Below, piece after piece: positions 16,369 through 24,168 of a DNA stretch of 39,837 bases (position 1 is the stretch's first letter; every line of letters begins with the position of its first letter). Position numbers and translations under genes: made by a program. Under the pieces are notes generated by a model. That model was not told the origin of the DNA. It was given only the letters and a program-made list of their open reading frames with translations, and did no database searches. This DNA is from Bacteroides sp. (GTDB taxonomy: Bacteria > Bacteroidota > Bacteroidia > Bacteroidales > Bacteroidaceae). The stretch spans positions 1-39,837 of the forward strand of contig SUXY01000028.1 of the NCBI GenBank assembly GCA_015060705.1. The letters run 5' to 3'.

Positions 16369-16936
16369 ATTCTTCTTCACTACTTTCCAGAAATGTCATT
16401 TCTCCCATGTCTTCATCTTTCGAGATAGACAATTTACCATCCTGCGATACCACCAATACAAAAGGTATATAAAGATCGGTCATCGGATAGCTCACACTAG
16501 CCGCCAAAGTAATTTCTTTCTTCTCTGCGCTACGAACATCATCGTAAACCAAGCCTTCCAACACTGAGCGATTCAAATACTTGACGGGGAGATAAGGAGC
16601 AAAATCACTCTTTGTAAATTTCTTCTCGAACAGAATTGTTCCATTTTCACGGACAATCTTCACTTGGATACTATTGTCCATAAAAAGCCCCATACTACTC
16701 TTCACATGCGGTAAATTGCCATCCGGTGCACGTTCTACGGATAATTTGAATTTCTTCCCCTTGCAGTTTATTTCCTGATTGATACGAGAGACCTGCATCC
16801 GTTGCAATTCCGAATCCTCGTCTACCCTTTCAATCTGAAACATTTTTTTCGCCTCTTCCTGTGCGTCTTTCTTATTACCGCTACAGCCTGTCATCAAACC
16901 TAGAACTAAGGCTGCTATGATGTATATCTGCTTCAT
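16367..16936 (-). CDS. Lipoprotein, DUF4738-like
   Basis: The 189-residue product has a lipoprotein signal (MKQIYIIAALVLGLMTGC, Cys 18) followed by a charged linker. The beta-rich mature domain contains FKLSVERAPDGNLPHVKSSMGLFMDNSIQVKIVRENGTILFEKKFTKSDFAPYL, a pattern I associate with DUF4738 lipoproteins of Bacteroidales. The C-terminus is acidic (FLESSEEE). The function is unknown; location is probably the periplasmic face of a membrane. It stands alone between convergent and divergent neighbours and has its own promoter. Confidence 0.7.
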   Translation of the reverse strand: MKQIYIIAALVLGLMTGCSGNKKDAQEEAKKMFQIERVDEDSELQRMQVSRINQEINCKGKKFKLSVERAPDGNLPHVKSSMGLFMDNSIQVKIVRENGTILFEKKFTKSDFAPYLPVKYLNRSVLEGLVYDDVRSAEKKEITLAASVSYPMTDLYIPFVLVVSQDGKLSISKDEDMGEMTFLESSEEE

Positions 16937-16957
16937 TCCATCTATCTTTTAACGCGA

Positions 16958-16989
16958 CAAAGTAACAAAAACCGATGCTAATATGCAAA
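16958..16989 (-). promoter_or_regulatory. Promoter of the minus-strand lipoprotein gene
   Basis: Read on the minus strand, TTTG (16986-16989), a 20-bp spacer and TTACTTTG (16958-16965) match the Bacteroidetes promoter with one deviation in the -7 element. It lies 21 bp before the start codon. Confidence 0.55.
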
Positions 16990-17120
16990 TAAACCTTTCT
17001 AAAAAGGCGAAAACCGGGCAATATCACATTGGCCGGCTTCCAGAGAAAACTAAAAACTAAACTAAATTATACTTCTTTGACTAATGAATATAGAAAAGGT
17101 TTAAAGAAAAATGAAAAAAA

Positions 17121-17152
17121 TTAGCAAGAGATACATTTTTTACTTACTTTTG
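17121..17152 (+). promoter_or_regulatory. Promoter of trpB2
   Basis: TTAG (17121-17124), a 20-bp spacer and TACTTTTG (17145-17152) fit the Bacteroidetes pattern, 26 bp before the trpB2 ATG. Confidence 0.6.
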
Positions 17153-17178
17153 CCGCTCGACTAATAAAATGAAAGAAT

Positions 17179-18543
17179 ATGAGCACAAAACAGAAAAGAT
17201 TTATCTTGCCGGAAGATGAAATTCCTAAATTCTGGTATAACATACAGGCGGACATGAAGAACAAACCGATGCCGCCACTCAACCCTGCAACCAAGGAACC
17301 TTTAAAGCCTGAAGACCTCTACCCTCTCTTTGCCAAGGAATTGTGTCATCAGGAACTCGATATGGAAAATGCATGGATTGAAATTCCTGAAACCGTACGC
17401 GAATATTATAAGTATTGGCGTTCTACTCCATTGGTACGTGCCTATGGATTGGAAAAGGCATTGGGTACTCCGGCTCACATTTATTTCAAGAATGAAAGTG
17501 TCAGCCCTATCGGTTCGCACAAGCTGAATTCCGCTATCGCACAAGCTTACTATTGTAAGGAAGAAGGCGTTACCAACATTACTACAGAAACCGGTGCCGG
17601 TCAGTGGGGTGCTGCCCTTTCGTATGCAGCCAAGGTATTCGGTCTGGAAGCAGCGGTTTATCAGGTGAAGATCAGCTACAACCAGAAACCATATCGCCGT
17701 AGCATCATGCAGACTTTCGGAGCACAAGTTACTCCGTCTCCTTCCATGTCTACCCGTGCCGGTAAGGACATCCTGACCAAGCAACCGAATCATCAAGGTT
17801 CACTCGGTACCGCCATTTCAGAAGCCATCGAACTGGCACGTACCACTCCGAACTGCAAATATACTCTTGGTTCTGTGTTAAGCCACGTAACATTGCACCA
17901 AACCGTTATCGGTCTGGAAGCTGAAAAGCAAATGGAAATGGCAGGCGAATATCCGGACATCGTTATCGGCTGCTTCGGTGGCGGTTCCAACTTCGGCGGT
18001 ATTTGCTTCCCATTCATGCGTCATACCATCAAGGAAGGCAAAAAGACCCGTTTCATCGCTGCTGAACCGGCATCATGTCCGAAGCTCACCCGCGGTAAGT
18101 TCCATTACGACTATGCTGACGAAGCTGGCTATACTCCGTTGCTTCCAATGTATACCTTGGGACACAAGTTCGCTCCAGCCAACATCCATGCCGGTGGTTT
18201 GCGTTTCCATGGTGCAGGTGTCATCGTATCCCAACTCTTGAAGGACGGATTGATGGAAGCTATGGACATCAACCAGCTCGAAACCTTCGAATGTGGTTGT
18301 CTTTTCGCTCAAAGCGAAGGTATCATTCCAGCTCCGGAATCATGTCATGCCATTGCTGCTGCCGTTCGTGAAGCGAAGAAGTGCATCGAAACTGGCGAAG
18401 AAAAAGTAATTTTGTTCAATCTTTCCGGTCACGGCTTGATTGATATGGCTTCATACGACCAATATTTTGCCGGCAACTTGATGAATTATGAGTTGCAAGA
18501 CGAAGATATTGCCAAGAATTTGGAGCAGTTGGAGAATATTTAA
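17179..18543 (+). CDS. trpB: Tryptophan synthase beta chain, TrpB2 type
   Basis: The enzyme is a PLP-dependent synthase that joins indole and serine to make tryptophan. At 454 residues it is longer than the standard TrpB (about 390-400) and starts with the extended N-terminus of the TrpB2 class. The PLP lysine is K115 in SPIGSHKLNSA, and the phosphate-binding loop is GGGSN at 267-271. The segment TTETGAGQWGAALSYAAKVFGL is typical of TrpB2. It is not next to other trp genes; TrpB2 enzymes are thought to work without TrpA, scavenging indole or serving another reaction. It is a single gene with its own promoter. Confidence 0.92.
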   Translation: MSTKQKRFILPEDEIPKFWYNIQADMKNKPMPPLNPATKEPLKPEDLYPLFAKELCHQELDMENAWIEIPETVREYYKYWRSTPLVRAYGLEKALGTPAHIYFKNESVSPIGSHKLNSAIAQAYYCKEEGVTNITTETGAGQWGAALSYAAKVFGLEAAVYQVKISYNQKPYRRSIMQTFGAQVTPSPSMSTRAGKDILTKQPNHQGSLGTAISEAIELARTTPNCKYTLGSVLSHVTLHQTVIGLEAEKQMEMAGEYPDIVIGCFGGGSNFGGICFPFMRHTIKEGKKTRFIAAEPASCPKLTRGKFHYDYADEAGYTPLLPMYTLGHKFAPANIHAGGLRFHGAGVIVSQLLKDGLMEAMDINQLETFECGCLFAQSEGIIPAPESCHAIAAAVREAKKCIETGEEKVILFNLSGHGLIDMASYDQYFAGNLMNYELQDEDIAKNLEQLENI

Positions 18544-18572
18544 TGACTTTTTGAATATTTTTCTACAAAACA

Positions 18573-18604
18573 TTTGGTAGATCCAAATATTTACTCTACC
18601 TTTG
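18573..18604 (+). promoter_or_regulatory. Consensus promoter of tRNA-Glu
   Basis: TTTG (18573-18576), an exact 20-bp spacer and TACCTTTG (18597-18604) form the best match to the Bacteroidetes consensus in the window, as expected for a stable RNA gene. Confidence 0.85.
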
Positions 18605-18636
18605 CATCCGCAAACGAGAGGGAAACCCTCGGATGC
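18604..18636 (+). promoter_or_regulatory. Hairpin in the tRNA-Glu leader
   Basis: GCATCC (18604-18609) pairs with GGATGC (18631-18636), enclosing an inner stem GAGGG/CCCTC with an AAA loop. It ends 9 bp before the tRNA and may help 5' processing of the precursor. Confidence 0.55.
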
Positions 18637-18645
18637 AAAGAGGAT

Positions 18646-18717
18646 GGTCCGTTCGTATATCGGTTAGTACTCAAGATTTTCATTCTTGCAAGGGGGGTTC
18701 GATTCCCCCACGGACTA
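18646..18717 (+). tRNA. tRNA-Glu (anticodon TTC)
   Basis: The sequence folds as a full cloverleaf. The acceptor stem GGTCCGT pairs with ACGGACT, the D stem is GTAT/GTAC, the anticodon stem is CAAGA/TCTTG around the loop TTTTCAT with anticodon TTC, the variable loop has four bases, and the T arm is GGGGG-TTCGATT-CCCCC. The first acceptor pair is G-U. The CCA end is not encoded. The gene has a consensus promoter and its own terminator. Confidence 0.95.
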
Positions 18718-18720
18718 CAA

Positions 18721-18758
18721 AAAGAGCTTATCAATGTTGATAAGCTCTTTCTTTTTTT
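18721..18758 (+). terminator. Intrinsic terminator of tRNA-Glu
   Basis: A perfect 14-bp stem (18721-18734 with 18737-18750) and a two-base loop is followed by C and seven T. It is one of the strongest terminators in the window. Confidence 0.9.
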
Positions 18759-18767
18759 ATACCTTTG
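18736..18767 (+). promoter_or_regulatory. Promoter of the esterase gene, inside the tRNA terminator
   Basis: GTTG (18736-18739), a 20-bp spacer and TACCTTTG (18760-18767) make a good Bacteroidetes promoter. The -33 part lies in the terminator hairpin and the spacer covers its T tract, so the two signals share DNA. Confidence 0.6.
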
Positions 18768-18795
18768 TCAGACAAAACATTAAACTCTATCATCT

Positions 18796-19611
18796 ATGAA
18801 AAGAACATTCGGCACTCTTTGCCTTTTCCTTATGGCTTGCCTCGGATTACAAGCCGCTCAAGTAGATACCTTATTGGTACGAAGCGAAAGTATGAACAAA
18901 GACATCAAAGTAGTGGCTATTCGTCCCGACAAAGCCATGAAGGGCGAAAAATGTCCGGTCATCTACCTCCTTCATGGACATAGCGGAAATGCCAGAACAT
19001 GGATCGACGTAAGACCCGACCTTCCAGAAATAGCCGACCGCGACGGTATCATCTTCGTTTGTCCAGACGGTAACTATGACAGTTGGTACTGGGATAGTCC
19101 CGCAATAAAGGAAAGCCGTTACGAAACATTCATCTCCAAAGAACTGATTCATTATGTAGATACCCATCTGTCCGCTATCCCCGACCGAAACAAGCGTGCC
19201 ATTACCGGTTTGAGCATGGGTGGTCATGGTGCCATGTGGAATGCCATCCGCCATCAGGATGTGTTCGGTGCAGTGGGAAGCATGAGCGGTGGTTTGGACA
19301 TTCGTCCTTTCCCAGGCAGTTGGGGCATGAAGAAATACCTTGGCGAACGGGATGAACATTTCGATGTATGGAATAACCATACGGTCATCAACCAGTTGGA
19401 TCACTTGAAAGACGGTGCTTTGGCTATCATCATCGATTGCGGTGTAGACGATTTCTTCTTCGGAGTAAACAAGGCTGTACACGAACGCCTCTTGTTGCAG
19501 AAAGTAGGACACGACTTCATTGCCCGTCCAGGTGGACATACCCGAACTTATTGGAACAACTCCATCGGTTATCAAATCAAGTTCTTCAAGAAGTTCTTTG
19601 AGAAAGAATAA
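18796..19611 (+). CDS. Exported esterase, alpha/beta hydrolase of the esterase D type
   Basis: The 271-residue product has a signal peptide (MKRTFGTLCLFLMACLGLQAA) and the alpha/beta hydrolase layout of the esterase D/feruloyl esterase group. LLHGHSG at 58-64 forms the oxyanion region, the nucleophile elbow is GLSMGG with Ser 140, an acidic residue lies in DCGVDD (Asp 218 or 219), and the catalytic His is His 248 in PGGHT. Related exported enzymes remove acetyl, feruloyl or similar esters from polysaccharides, but the substrate here cannot be read from the sequence. It is monocistronic, with a promoter overlapping the tRNA terminator and an intrinsic terminator behind. Confidence 0.85.
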   Translation: MKRTFGTLCLFLMACLGLQAAQVDTLLVRSESMNKDIKVVAIRPDKAMKGEKCPVIYLLHGHSGNARTWIDVRPDLPEIADRDGIIFVCPDGNYDSWYWDSPAIKESRYETFISKELIHYVDTHLSAIPDRNKRAITGLSMGGHGAMWNAIRHQDVFGAVGSMSGGLDIRPFPGSWGMKKYLGERDEHFDVWNNHTVINQLDHLKDGALAIIIDCGVDDFFFGVNKAVHERLLLQKVGHDFIARPGGHTRTYWNNSIGYQIKFFKKFFEKE

Positions 19612-19618
19612 GTTTATA

Positions 19619-19645
19619 AAAGGGTGTGATTGCACACCCTTTCTA
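19619..19645. terminator. Intrinsic terminator between convergent genes
   Basis: A perfect 10-bp stem (19619-19628 with 19633-19642) with loop ATTG follows the esterase gene by 8 bp. It is A-rich on the left and T-rich on the right, so it could also serve the HU-like gene that ends at 19677 on the other strand. Confidence 0.75.
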
Positions 19646-19676
19646 TATTTCAATTCACTGAAGCGAACCAATCAAA

Positions 19677-20315
19677 CTATGTATTCGTTTCCGTAATCTT
19701 CACATACACGATTGTACTTCTACGACCGACGAATGTGATGCCTGTAGATGTATCCTGTCTAAATTCCTTCAGTTCCAAGGTAGCCTTGGTACGCGAAAGT
19801 CCTGTCAGTTCCATATAGTCCGCCACACGCATTGCACCATTCTTTTCCAAGTATTGCAAGGCCAGCTTCAAGCGTTCTTCTTTGGAGTATGGCGAATGAT
19901 GTAAACGGGATTCACCGGCACGTTCCAACTTGCAATGCTTGTTGGCTTCCCGAACGAATACCTTGTCTGCCCGATAGTTGATGCCCTTCAGACGGAGGCT
20001 TCTAGCATTTCGCTTGGTTTCATCATTGTCGAAAGTATCCATTTCCTTATCTTTCTCCAATCCCAACGAAGCTTTGAATGTGCCCAATCCGTCAATAGTC
20101 ACCGAATAACCGTCACCTATAAGTTCCGCCATAGCATCTACCACATGATCCACGACATTCTTCACCAATCCTCTGTTCATCAGATTGTTGTGCCGTTCGA
20201 TATATTCCGTCAATTCCTTGAAACCGATGTTTCGCTGAGTCTGAATACGATAATAAACTTTTTCCTCACCCTTTCCACTGAGGTCCACCATTTCTTGTTT
20301 GATGTATTTGGTCAT
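19677..20315 (-). CDS. HU-family DNA-binding protein with extra C-terminal domain
   Basis: The 212-residue product has an HU/IHF-like N-terminal part (about 1-120). IGFKELTEYIERHNNLMNRGLVKNVVDHVVDAMAELIGDGYSVTIDGLGTFKASLG has the helix-turn-helix body and the GLGTF strand of HU proteins, in the enlarged form common in Bacteroidales. The C-terminal 70 residues (SKEERLKLALQYLEKNGAMRVADYMELTGLSRTKATLELKEFRQD) look like a winged helix-turn-helix, which plain HU proteins lack. It probably binds DNA in a nucleoid or regulatory role. It is monocistronic with a good promoter. Confidence 0.8.
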   Translation of the reverse strand: MTKYIKQEMVDLSGKGEEKVYYRIQTQRNIGFKELTEYIERHNNLMNRGLVKNVVDHVVDAMAELIGDGYSVTIDGLGTFKASLGLEKDKEMDTFDNDETKRNARSLRLKGINYRADKVFVREANKHCKLERAGESRLHHSPYSKEERLKLALQYLEKNGAMRVADYMELTGLSRTKATLELKEFRQDTSTGITFVGRRSTIVYVKITETNT

Positions 20316-20358
20316 AATTGTAAAATGTATTAGATAAAAACTTGTTAGTTACTGCATG

Positions 20359-20389
20359 TAAAGATACAAAGAAAAGCATCCATTCCAAA
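20359..20389 (-). promoter_or_regulatory. Promoter of the HU-like gene
   Basis: On the minus strand TTTG (20386-20389), a 19-bp spacer and TATCTTTA (20359-20366) match the Bacteroidetes promoter pattern. The start codon follows about 43 bp later. Confidence 0.7.
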
Positions 20390-20550
20390 ATCATCAGTGT
20401 AGTTTTGTTGATTTACGGTGCAGTATCATAAAACCACGGTACAAGCTAATGGAATTGAACAGTGGTTTTAAGAATAGATATAGAAGAAAACAAGTTTATA
20501 ATGAAGAATATTGAAAATTAGTCCACCCGTGTTGGTATTATGCCATAATA

Positions 20551-20610
20551 ACCTTCACTCTATCAATTGCGGCATTCCAATCGATTCAAAGTCGGTTGGA
20601 GTATCGTAAG
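20551..20610 (+). repeat. Hairpin element, copy 1 (degenerate)
   Basis: The block CCTTCACTCTATCA leads into a stem (about 20567-20580 with 20595-20608). Compared with copies 2 and 3 several positions have changed, but the three imperfect positions in the stem are G-U type pairs, so an RNA hairpin is kept. Copies 2 and 3 lie at 23992 and 25952. Confidence 0.65.
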
Positions 20611-20663
20611 TCCATTTTCATAAAAACATAGGAAGCATTTCATTGTTATTTGAGAAAAATATC

Positions 20664-20671
20664 TATCTTTG
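20664..20671 (+). promoter_or_regulatory. -7 promoter element of the PIN toxin-antitoxin pair
   Basis: TATCTTTG followed by C lies 23 bp before the antitoxin ATG. The preceding CATTTCATT...ATTTGA-GAAAA segment is shared with the region before the rhuM-like pseudogene (24089-24112). Confidence 0.65.
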
Positions 20672-20694
20672 CAAAAGACAATGATTAAATACAA

Positions 20695-20937
20695 ATGCGT
20701 ATGACACAGATTCTTGTTACATTAGAAGATAATTCCTTAGCTCCAAAGATTATGAAGGCTATCGAAATGCTGAAAGGAGTGGTAAACATCTCCATTTATG
20801 AAAAGAAAGAGGAGACAACATCAACATACTCAAACACTCATTCCCCACGCATCCAACGTTTAAGAGGCATAGCCAAAGGAATAACCCAACAACAAATAGA
20901 AGAAGACGAACGTTTAGCTTATCTATTGAACAAATGA
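20695..20937 (+). CDS. Putative antitoxin of the PIN-domain toxin
   Basis: The 80-residue product begins MRMTQILVTLEDNSLAPKIMKAIEMLKGVVNISIYE, a short strand-helix-strand unit, followed by a Ser/Thr-rich linker and a basic-to-acidic helical tail (RIQRLRGIAKGITQQQIEEDERLAYLLNK) of the kind that wraps a toxin. The assignment rests mainly on context: its stop overlaps the PIN gene start (ATGA at 20934), and the pair has its own promoter. A second ATG two codons in could also be the start. No standard DNA-binding motif is obvious. Confidence 0.7.
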   Translation: MRMTQILVTLEDNSLAPKIMKAIEMLKGVVNISIYEKKEETTSTYSNTHSPRIQRLRGIAKGITQQQIEEDERLAYLLNK

Positions 20938-21353
20938 AACTGATTTTTCTTGACACCAATGTCATCGTAGATTTCATTCTCGAAAGAGATGGAGCGGAAA
21001 ATGCTGCAAACATCCTTCAATTAGGCGAAGATAGAAAAATCGAATTAGCCGTATCTTTCTTAACAATGGCCAACATTGCATACATTGCCCGTAAAGGACA
21101 TACACAAGAACAGCTTTATAGCATTATGTCCGACTTGTCCGCCATGTTTAAAACATTACCAATGGATGAGGGCCAATTACAACAAGCCTTGGAACAACCA
21201 GCTACGGATTTTGAAGACATGTTGCAATACCAATGTGCCAAGGCTAATTTTTGTGACATCATCATTACTCGGAACAAAAAACATTTTGCCTTTTCCAAAC
21301 TTCCCGTCCTAACTCCTTCCGAGTTTTTGAAAGATTTGCAAAAAATCTCATAA
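20934..21353 (+). CDS. PIN-domain toxin, VapC-like ribonuclease
   Basis: The 139-residue product has the PIN fold. FLDTNVIVDFILER gives the first catalytic acid Asp 7, and TDFEDMLQYQCAKANFCDIIITRNKKHF gives Asp 95 and Asp 108 followed by the conserved ITRN segment. PIN toxins are metal-dependent RNases that cut tRNA, rRNA or mRNA. The usual middle Glu (near residue 43) is not seen at its normal place (SFLTMANIAY), which is common in this subgroup. The last 19 bp of the gene are part of the 1-kb block repeated at 26800, so the gene end was carried along in a duplication. Confidence 0.8.
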   Translation: MKLIFLDTNVIVDFILERDGAENAANILQLGEDRKIELAVSFLTMANIAYIARKGHTQEQLYSIMSDLSAMFKTLPMDEGQLQQALEQPATDFEDMLQYQCAKANFCDIIITRNKKHFAFSKLPVLTPSEFLKDLQKIS

Positions 21354-22337
21354 AACCCGTACCCGATTCCCAACCTCGGTTGTATTAAAGATAAAGAAAC
21401 AATCAAAATCTACTTGAAACATGAAGAAAACAAGAAACAACCGAGGATGGGGAATCATACTACTGATGCTTGCCATTGCCTTGCAAGTGCAGGCACAAAA
21501 CCTTATCTCACTGAAATTAGAAAACAAACCGCTTCCTGCTGCCTTGAAGCTTATCGAGCGGGAAGGTGGAAAGAACATCATCTTCTCCGTGACCGAAACG
21601 GAGAAACATTCCGTGTCTGCCGACATCCAACAGAAGACACAAGCCGAAGCCATTGGCATCGTACTTCAAGGAACACCTTTTATTTATAAGGAACGGGCAG
21701 ACTACTTTGCCATCCAGAAGAAGGATACAAAAGCCAAGACCATCGAAATCTGGGGCATGGTGATGAACGAAAAGAACGAGCCGATGCCGTATTGCAACGT
21801 GCTTCTGCTTACCTCCGATTCTACTTTTGTAAACGGATGTGTAACTAAGGCAGATGGTTCTTTCCTGATGATGGGTGAAGAAGACAGACCTTATCTCATC
21901 AAAGCTTCGTACATCGGCTATGTCACTACTACACAGGCCCTCGAAGCACGCAATTTGATTCAGCTTCTTCCTGACTCGCACACCTTGGAAGAAGTGACCA
22001 TTACAGCCGAACGGCCCTTGATTGAACCGAGTGCCAACGGACTGAAAGCGAATGTCGTCGGAACTTCGCTTGCCAAGATGGGAACGGCCAGTGAAATGCT
22101 TTCGCACTTGCCGTTTGTTACAGGGAACGATGGCAACTATACCGTATTGGGACATGGTTCACCGCTAATCTACATCAACAATCGGAAGGTACGTGATATG
22201 GGAGAACTTGACAGACTCCGTGCCGACGAGATTGTATCGGCGGAAGTAATTACCACGCCTGGTGCGGAATATGCTGCTGATGTGCCTGCCGTTATCCGTA
22301 TCCGTACCATCAAGCAACACGGACAAGGATGGAGTGG
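21335..22337 (+). repeat. 1-kb duplicated block, copy 1 (receptor leader and 5' half)
   Basis: This stretch is repeated at 26800-27802; reading both side by side I see only three base differences in about 1003 bp. It runs from the last codons of the PIN gene through the leader and the first 305 codons of the receptor. Identity stops abruptly at the plug/barrel boundary. Confidence 0.9.
21365..21456 (+). promoter_or_regulatory. Long leader-to-coding stem enclosing the receptor start
   Basis: Leader bases 21365-21382 can pair with coding bases 21438-21456 at 17 of 18 positions, with one mismatch and one bulged G. The start codon (21421) and its upstream region lie in the 55-nt loop. The same structure is present in receptor 2 (26830-26921). 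It could control translation, mRNA stability, or DNA cruciform formation. Confidence 0.55.
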
Positions 22338-23982
22338 AAATGTTAATCTGAATTACAGCCAAGGACATTGGGCAAAAGCGAACCAACAAGTGAACTTAAA
22401 CTATCGAACAGGAGGATTAGACTTGTTTTCCAGAATCTCTGTGTTCGAGAATAACAGATACGGCAAAACAACCGAAATCATCCGAATCAACGGAACTGAC
22501 CAATGGGATATTACAATCAATGATACACAAACAGGGAAAAACCGGAATCTTAATCTCGAAGCCGGATTCAATTACGAAGTCAATGAAAACCATTCATTCG
22601 GGATGAGATATCAACCTACGAAAAGTCTAAAAGACTATACTACCCGGTCGTGGGGAGAAAACATCGCATCCTGTAACGGGGCAGAAGCAGACTGGATGGA
22701 ATTTAATCAGAGCACCCAAGGAAAATTCGGTTGGGATCACTCTGTCAGTGCCTATTACGCCGGTATTATCGGGAAATGGAAGATTGACTTTGATGCCGAC
22801 TTTCTGAATAACCGAAAGACCGAAAACCAAATAGCCGAAGACGAAAGCAAACAGGACATCCATAGCCAGACCCGTTCATCAAGCAAGCTCTATGCCGCCA
22901 AGCTACAAGCTAGTGTATCGTTGGGAAAAGGAAAGCTCTCGTTCGGTTCGGAAGGAACGATGACCGAACGGATTGCCATCTTTACACAAAGCGGATATTC
23001 AGCTGATGCCCATGACCTTATCAAGCAAAAGTCCCTTGCTGGATTTGCCAACTATGCCGTTTCTTTCGGCAATTGGAAAGCCAATGCCGGTGTGAGATAC
23101 GAACATCGGGAAACAGACTATTACGATGAAGGCATCCGAGTAGCCCAACAAAGCCCTACCTACAATGACTTCATCCCGACGGCTTCCCTTAGTTGGGCTG
23201 ATAACGGATTAGGTCTTTCTCTATCCTATCGGATGATGAAGGCTTATCCTGGTTACTTTCTGCTTTCGAATGCTATCAGCTATCGAAACCAATATGAATA
23301 CAACACCGGCAATCCTTTATTGGAGCCGTGCCAAACATATTACCTTAACCTGACAGGCTCCTACAAATGGTTGTATGCCACCTTGCAATACAAGCGTGTC
23401 AAGAATAACACAGCCAACATCTGTATGCCGTACAATGAGGAAACGCATCCTGGAGTTTTATTGTTCGGCTCAGCCAATGTTGCCACCTACAACGGATATT
23501 CATTCGAATTGGTTGCTTCCCCTCAAATCGGTTGTTGGCAACCACAGTTCACCGCATACGTAAGTCTAAGCCCTACTGATGGCCGTAATCTCGGCATCGA
23601 AGTATACCGCAAACAGCTCCACTTCCTTTTCGAGTGGGACAATAGTATTCGGTTTTCTAATGGTTGGTTTCTCAATATACAAGCCGATTATCAACCGGCT
23701 TGCCATTCGGGCTTCGCAGTCTTCCATACAACAGGACAAGTCAACGCCCGTGTCAGCAAATCGTTCTTGAAGGACAATGCCATGACCTTAGCACTTACCG
23801 CCAGTGACATTTTCCGCACAGGCAATTACTATTTCCATATATATGGAATCAATTCGTCCGTGAAGAAAACAATCTATCGGGACTTCCAGCGCATCGGCAT
23901 CCAACTCTCTTATAAGTTCAACGCAACCAAGAGCAAGTACAAGGGTACAGGAGCCGGTCAGAGTGAAAAGAGCCGTTTGTAA
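21421..23982 (+). CDS. TonB-dependent outer-membrane receptor 1 with STN domain
   Basis: The 853-residue product has a signal peptide (cleavage after VQAQ, residue 26), an STN signalling domain (about 27-98), a carboxypeptidase-regulatory-like domain (about 108-185), a plug (about 190-300) and a beta-barrel ending in QLSYKFNATKSKYKGTGAGQSEKSRL. Such receptors import a substrate with TonB energy, and the STN domain contacts a FecR-type anti-sigma; a sigma/FecR pair lies at 29519. The barrel is of the OMP_b-brl_3 type, without visible SusD partner. Residues 1-306 and the last 31 are identical to receptor 2, whereas the barrel between them differs strongly. The substrate is unknown. The gene may be cotranscribed with the PIN pair. 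Confidence 0.9.
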   Translation: MKKTRNNRGWGIILLMLAIALQVQAQNLISLKLENKPLPAALKLIEREGGKNIIFSVTETEKHSVSADIQQKTQAEAIGIVLQGTPFIYKERADYFAIQKKDTKAKTIEIWGMVMNEKNEPMPYCNVLLLTSDSTFVNGCVTKADGSFLMMGEEDRPYLIKASYIGYVTTTQALEARNLIQLLPDSHTLEEVTITAERPLIEPSANGLKANVVGTSLAKMGTASEMLSHLPFVTGNDGNYTVLGHGSPLIYINNRKVRDMGELDRLRADEIVSAEVITTPGAEYAADVPAVIRIRTIKQHGQGWSGNVNLNYSQGHWAKANQQVNLNYRTGGLDLFSRISVFENNRYGKTTEIIRINGTDQWDITINDTQTGKNRNLNLEAGFNYEVNENHSFGMRYQPTKSLKDYTTRSWGENIASCNGAEADWMEFNQSTQGKFGWDHSVSAYYAGIIGKWKIDFDADFLNNRKTENQIAEDESKQDIHSQTRSSSKLYAAKLQASVSLGKGKLSFGSEGTMTERIAIFTQSGYSADAHDLIKQKSLAGFANYAVSFGNWKANAGVRYEHRETDYYDEGIRVAQQSPTYNDFIPTASLSWADNGLGLSLSYRMMKAYPGYFLLSNAISYRNQYEYNTGNPLLEPCQTYYLNLTGSYKWLYATLQYKRVKNNTANICMPYNEETHPGVLLFGSANVATYNGYSFELVASPQIGCWQPQFTAYVSLSPTDGRNLGIEVYRKQLHFLFEWDNSIRFSNGWFLNIQADYQPACHSGFAVFHTTGQVNARVSKSFLKDNAMTLALTASDIFRTGNYYFHIYGINSSVKKTIYRDFQRIGIQLSYKFNATKSKYKGTGAGQSEKSRL

Positions 23983-23991
23983 ATGGAACGG

Positions 23992-24052
23992 CCTTCACTC
24001 TATCACTTGCGACACTCCACATTCGTTTTCAATCGGTTGGAGTGCCGCAAGT
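23992..24052 (+). repeat. Hairpin element, copy 2
   Basis: Nine bp after the receptor stop, CCTTCACTCTATCA is followed by a stem (24006-24019 with 24038-24051) with one mismatch. It is closely similar to copy 3 at 25952. It lacks a T tract, so it is not a standard intrinsic terminator. Confidence 0.8.
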
Positions 24053-24116
24053 TGGTTCTTCCATAACTAAAACAAAAAACGAGAGAAACATTTCATTACC
24101 ATTTGAAGAAAACCAT

Positions 24117-24124
24117 TACCTTTG
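24117..24124 (+). promoter_or_regulatory. -7 promoter element before the rhuM-like pseudogene
   Basis: TACCTTTG lies 44 bp before the pseudogene ATG. The upstream CATTTCATT...ATTTGA-GAAAA resembles that before the PIN pair. Confidence 0.6.
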
Positions 24125-24168
24125 TATCATCAATCTTCGAGAAACCACAGAAGTAGAACAAACTTAAA

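Larger units (their letters stand above)
20316..20694. other. Intergenic stretch with two divergent promoters and a hairpin element
   Basis: The 379-bp gap holds the HU-like promoter (20359-20389), a small inverted repeat AAAACCAC/GTGGTTTT (20430-20469), hairpin element copy 1 (20551-20610), and a -7 element (20664-20671). The 20470-20550 part shows nothing recognisable. Confidence 0.65.

Noticed and set aside
18541-18800. Genomic island attachment site at tRNA-Glu
   Set aside because: No direct repeat of the tRNA 3' end and no integrase were found in the window.
21517-22155. Minus-strand frame of 212 codons, repeated at 26982
   Set aside because: It is antisense to the duplicated receptor domains; its repetition only reflects the duplication.
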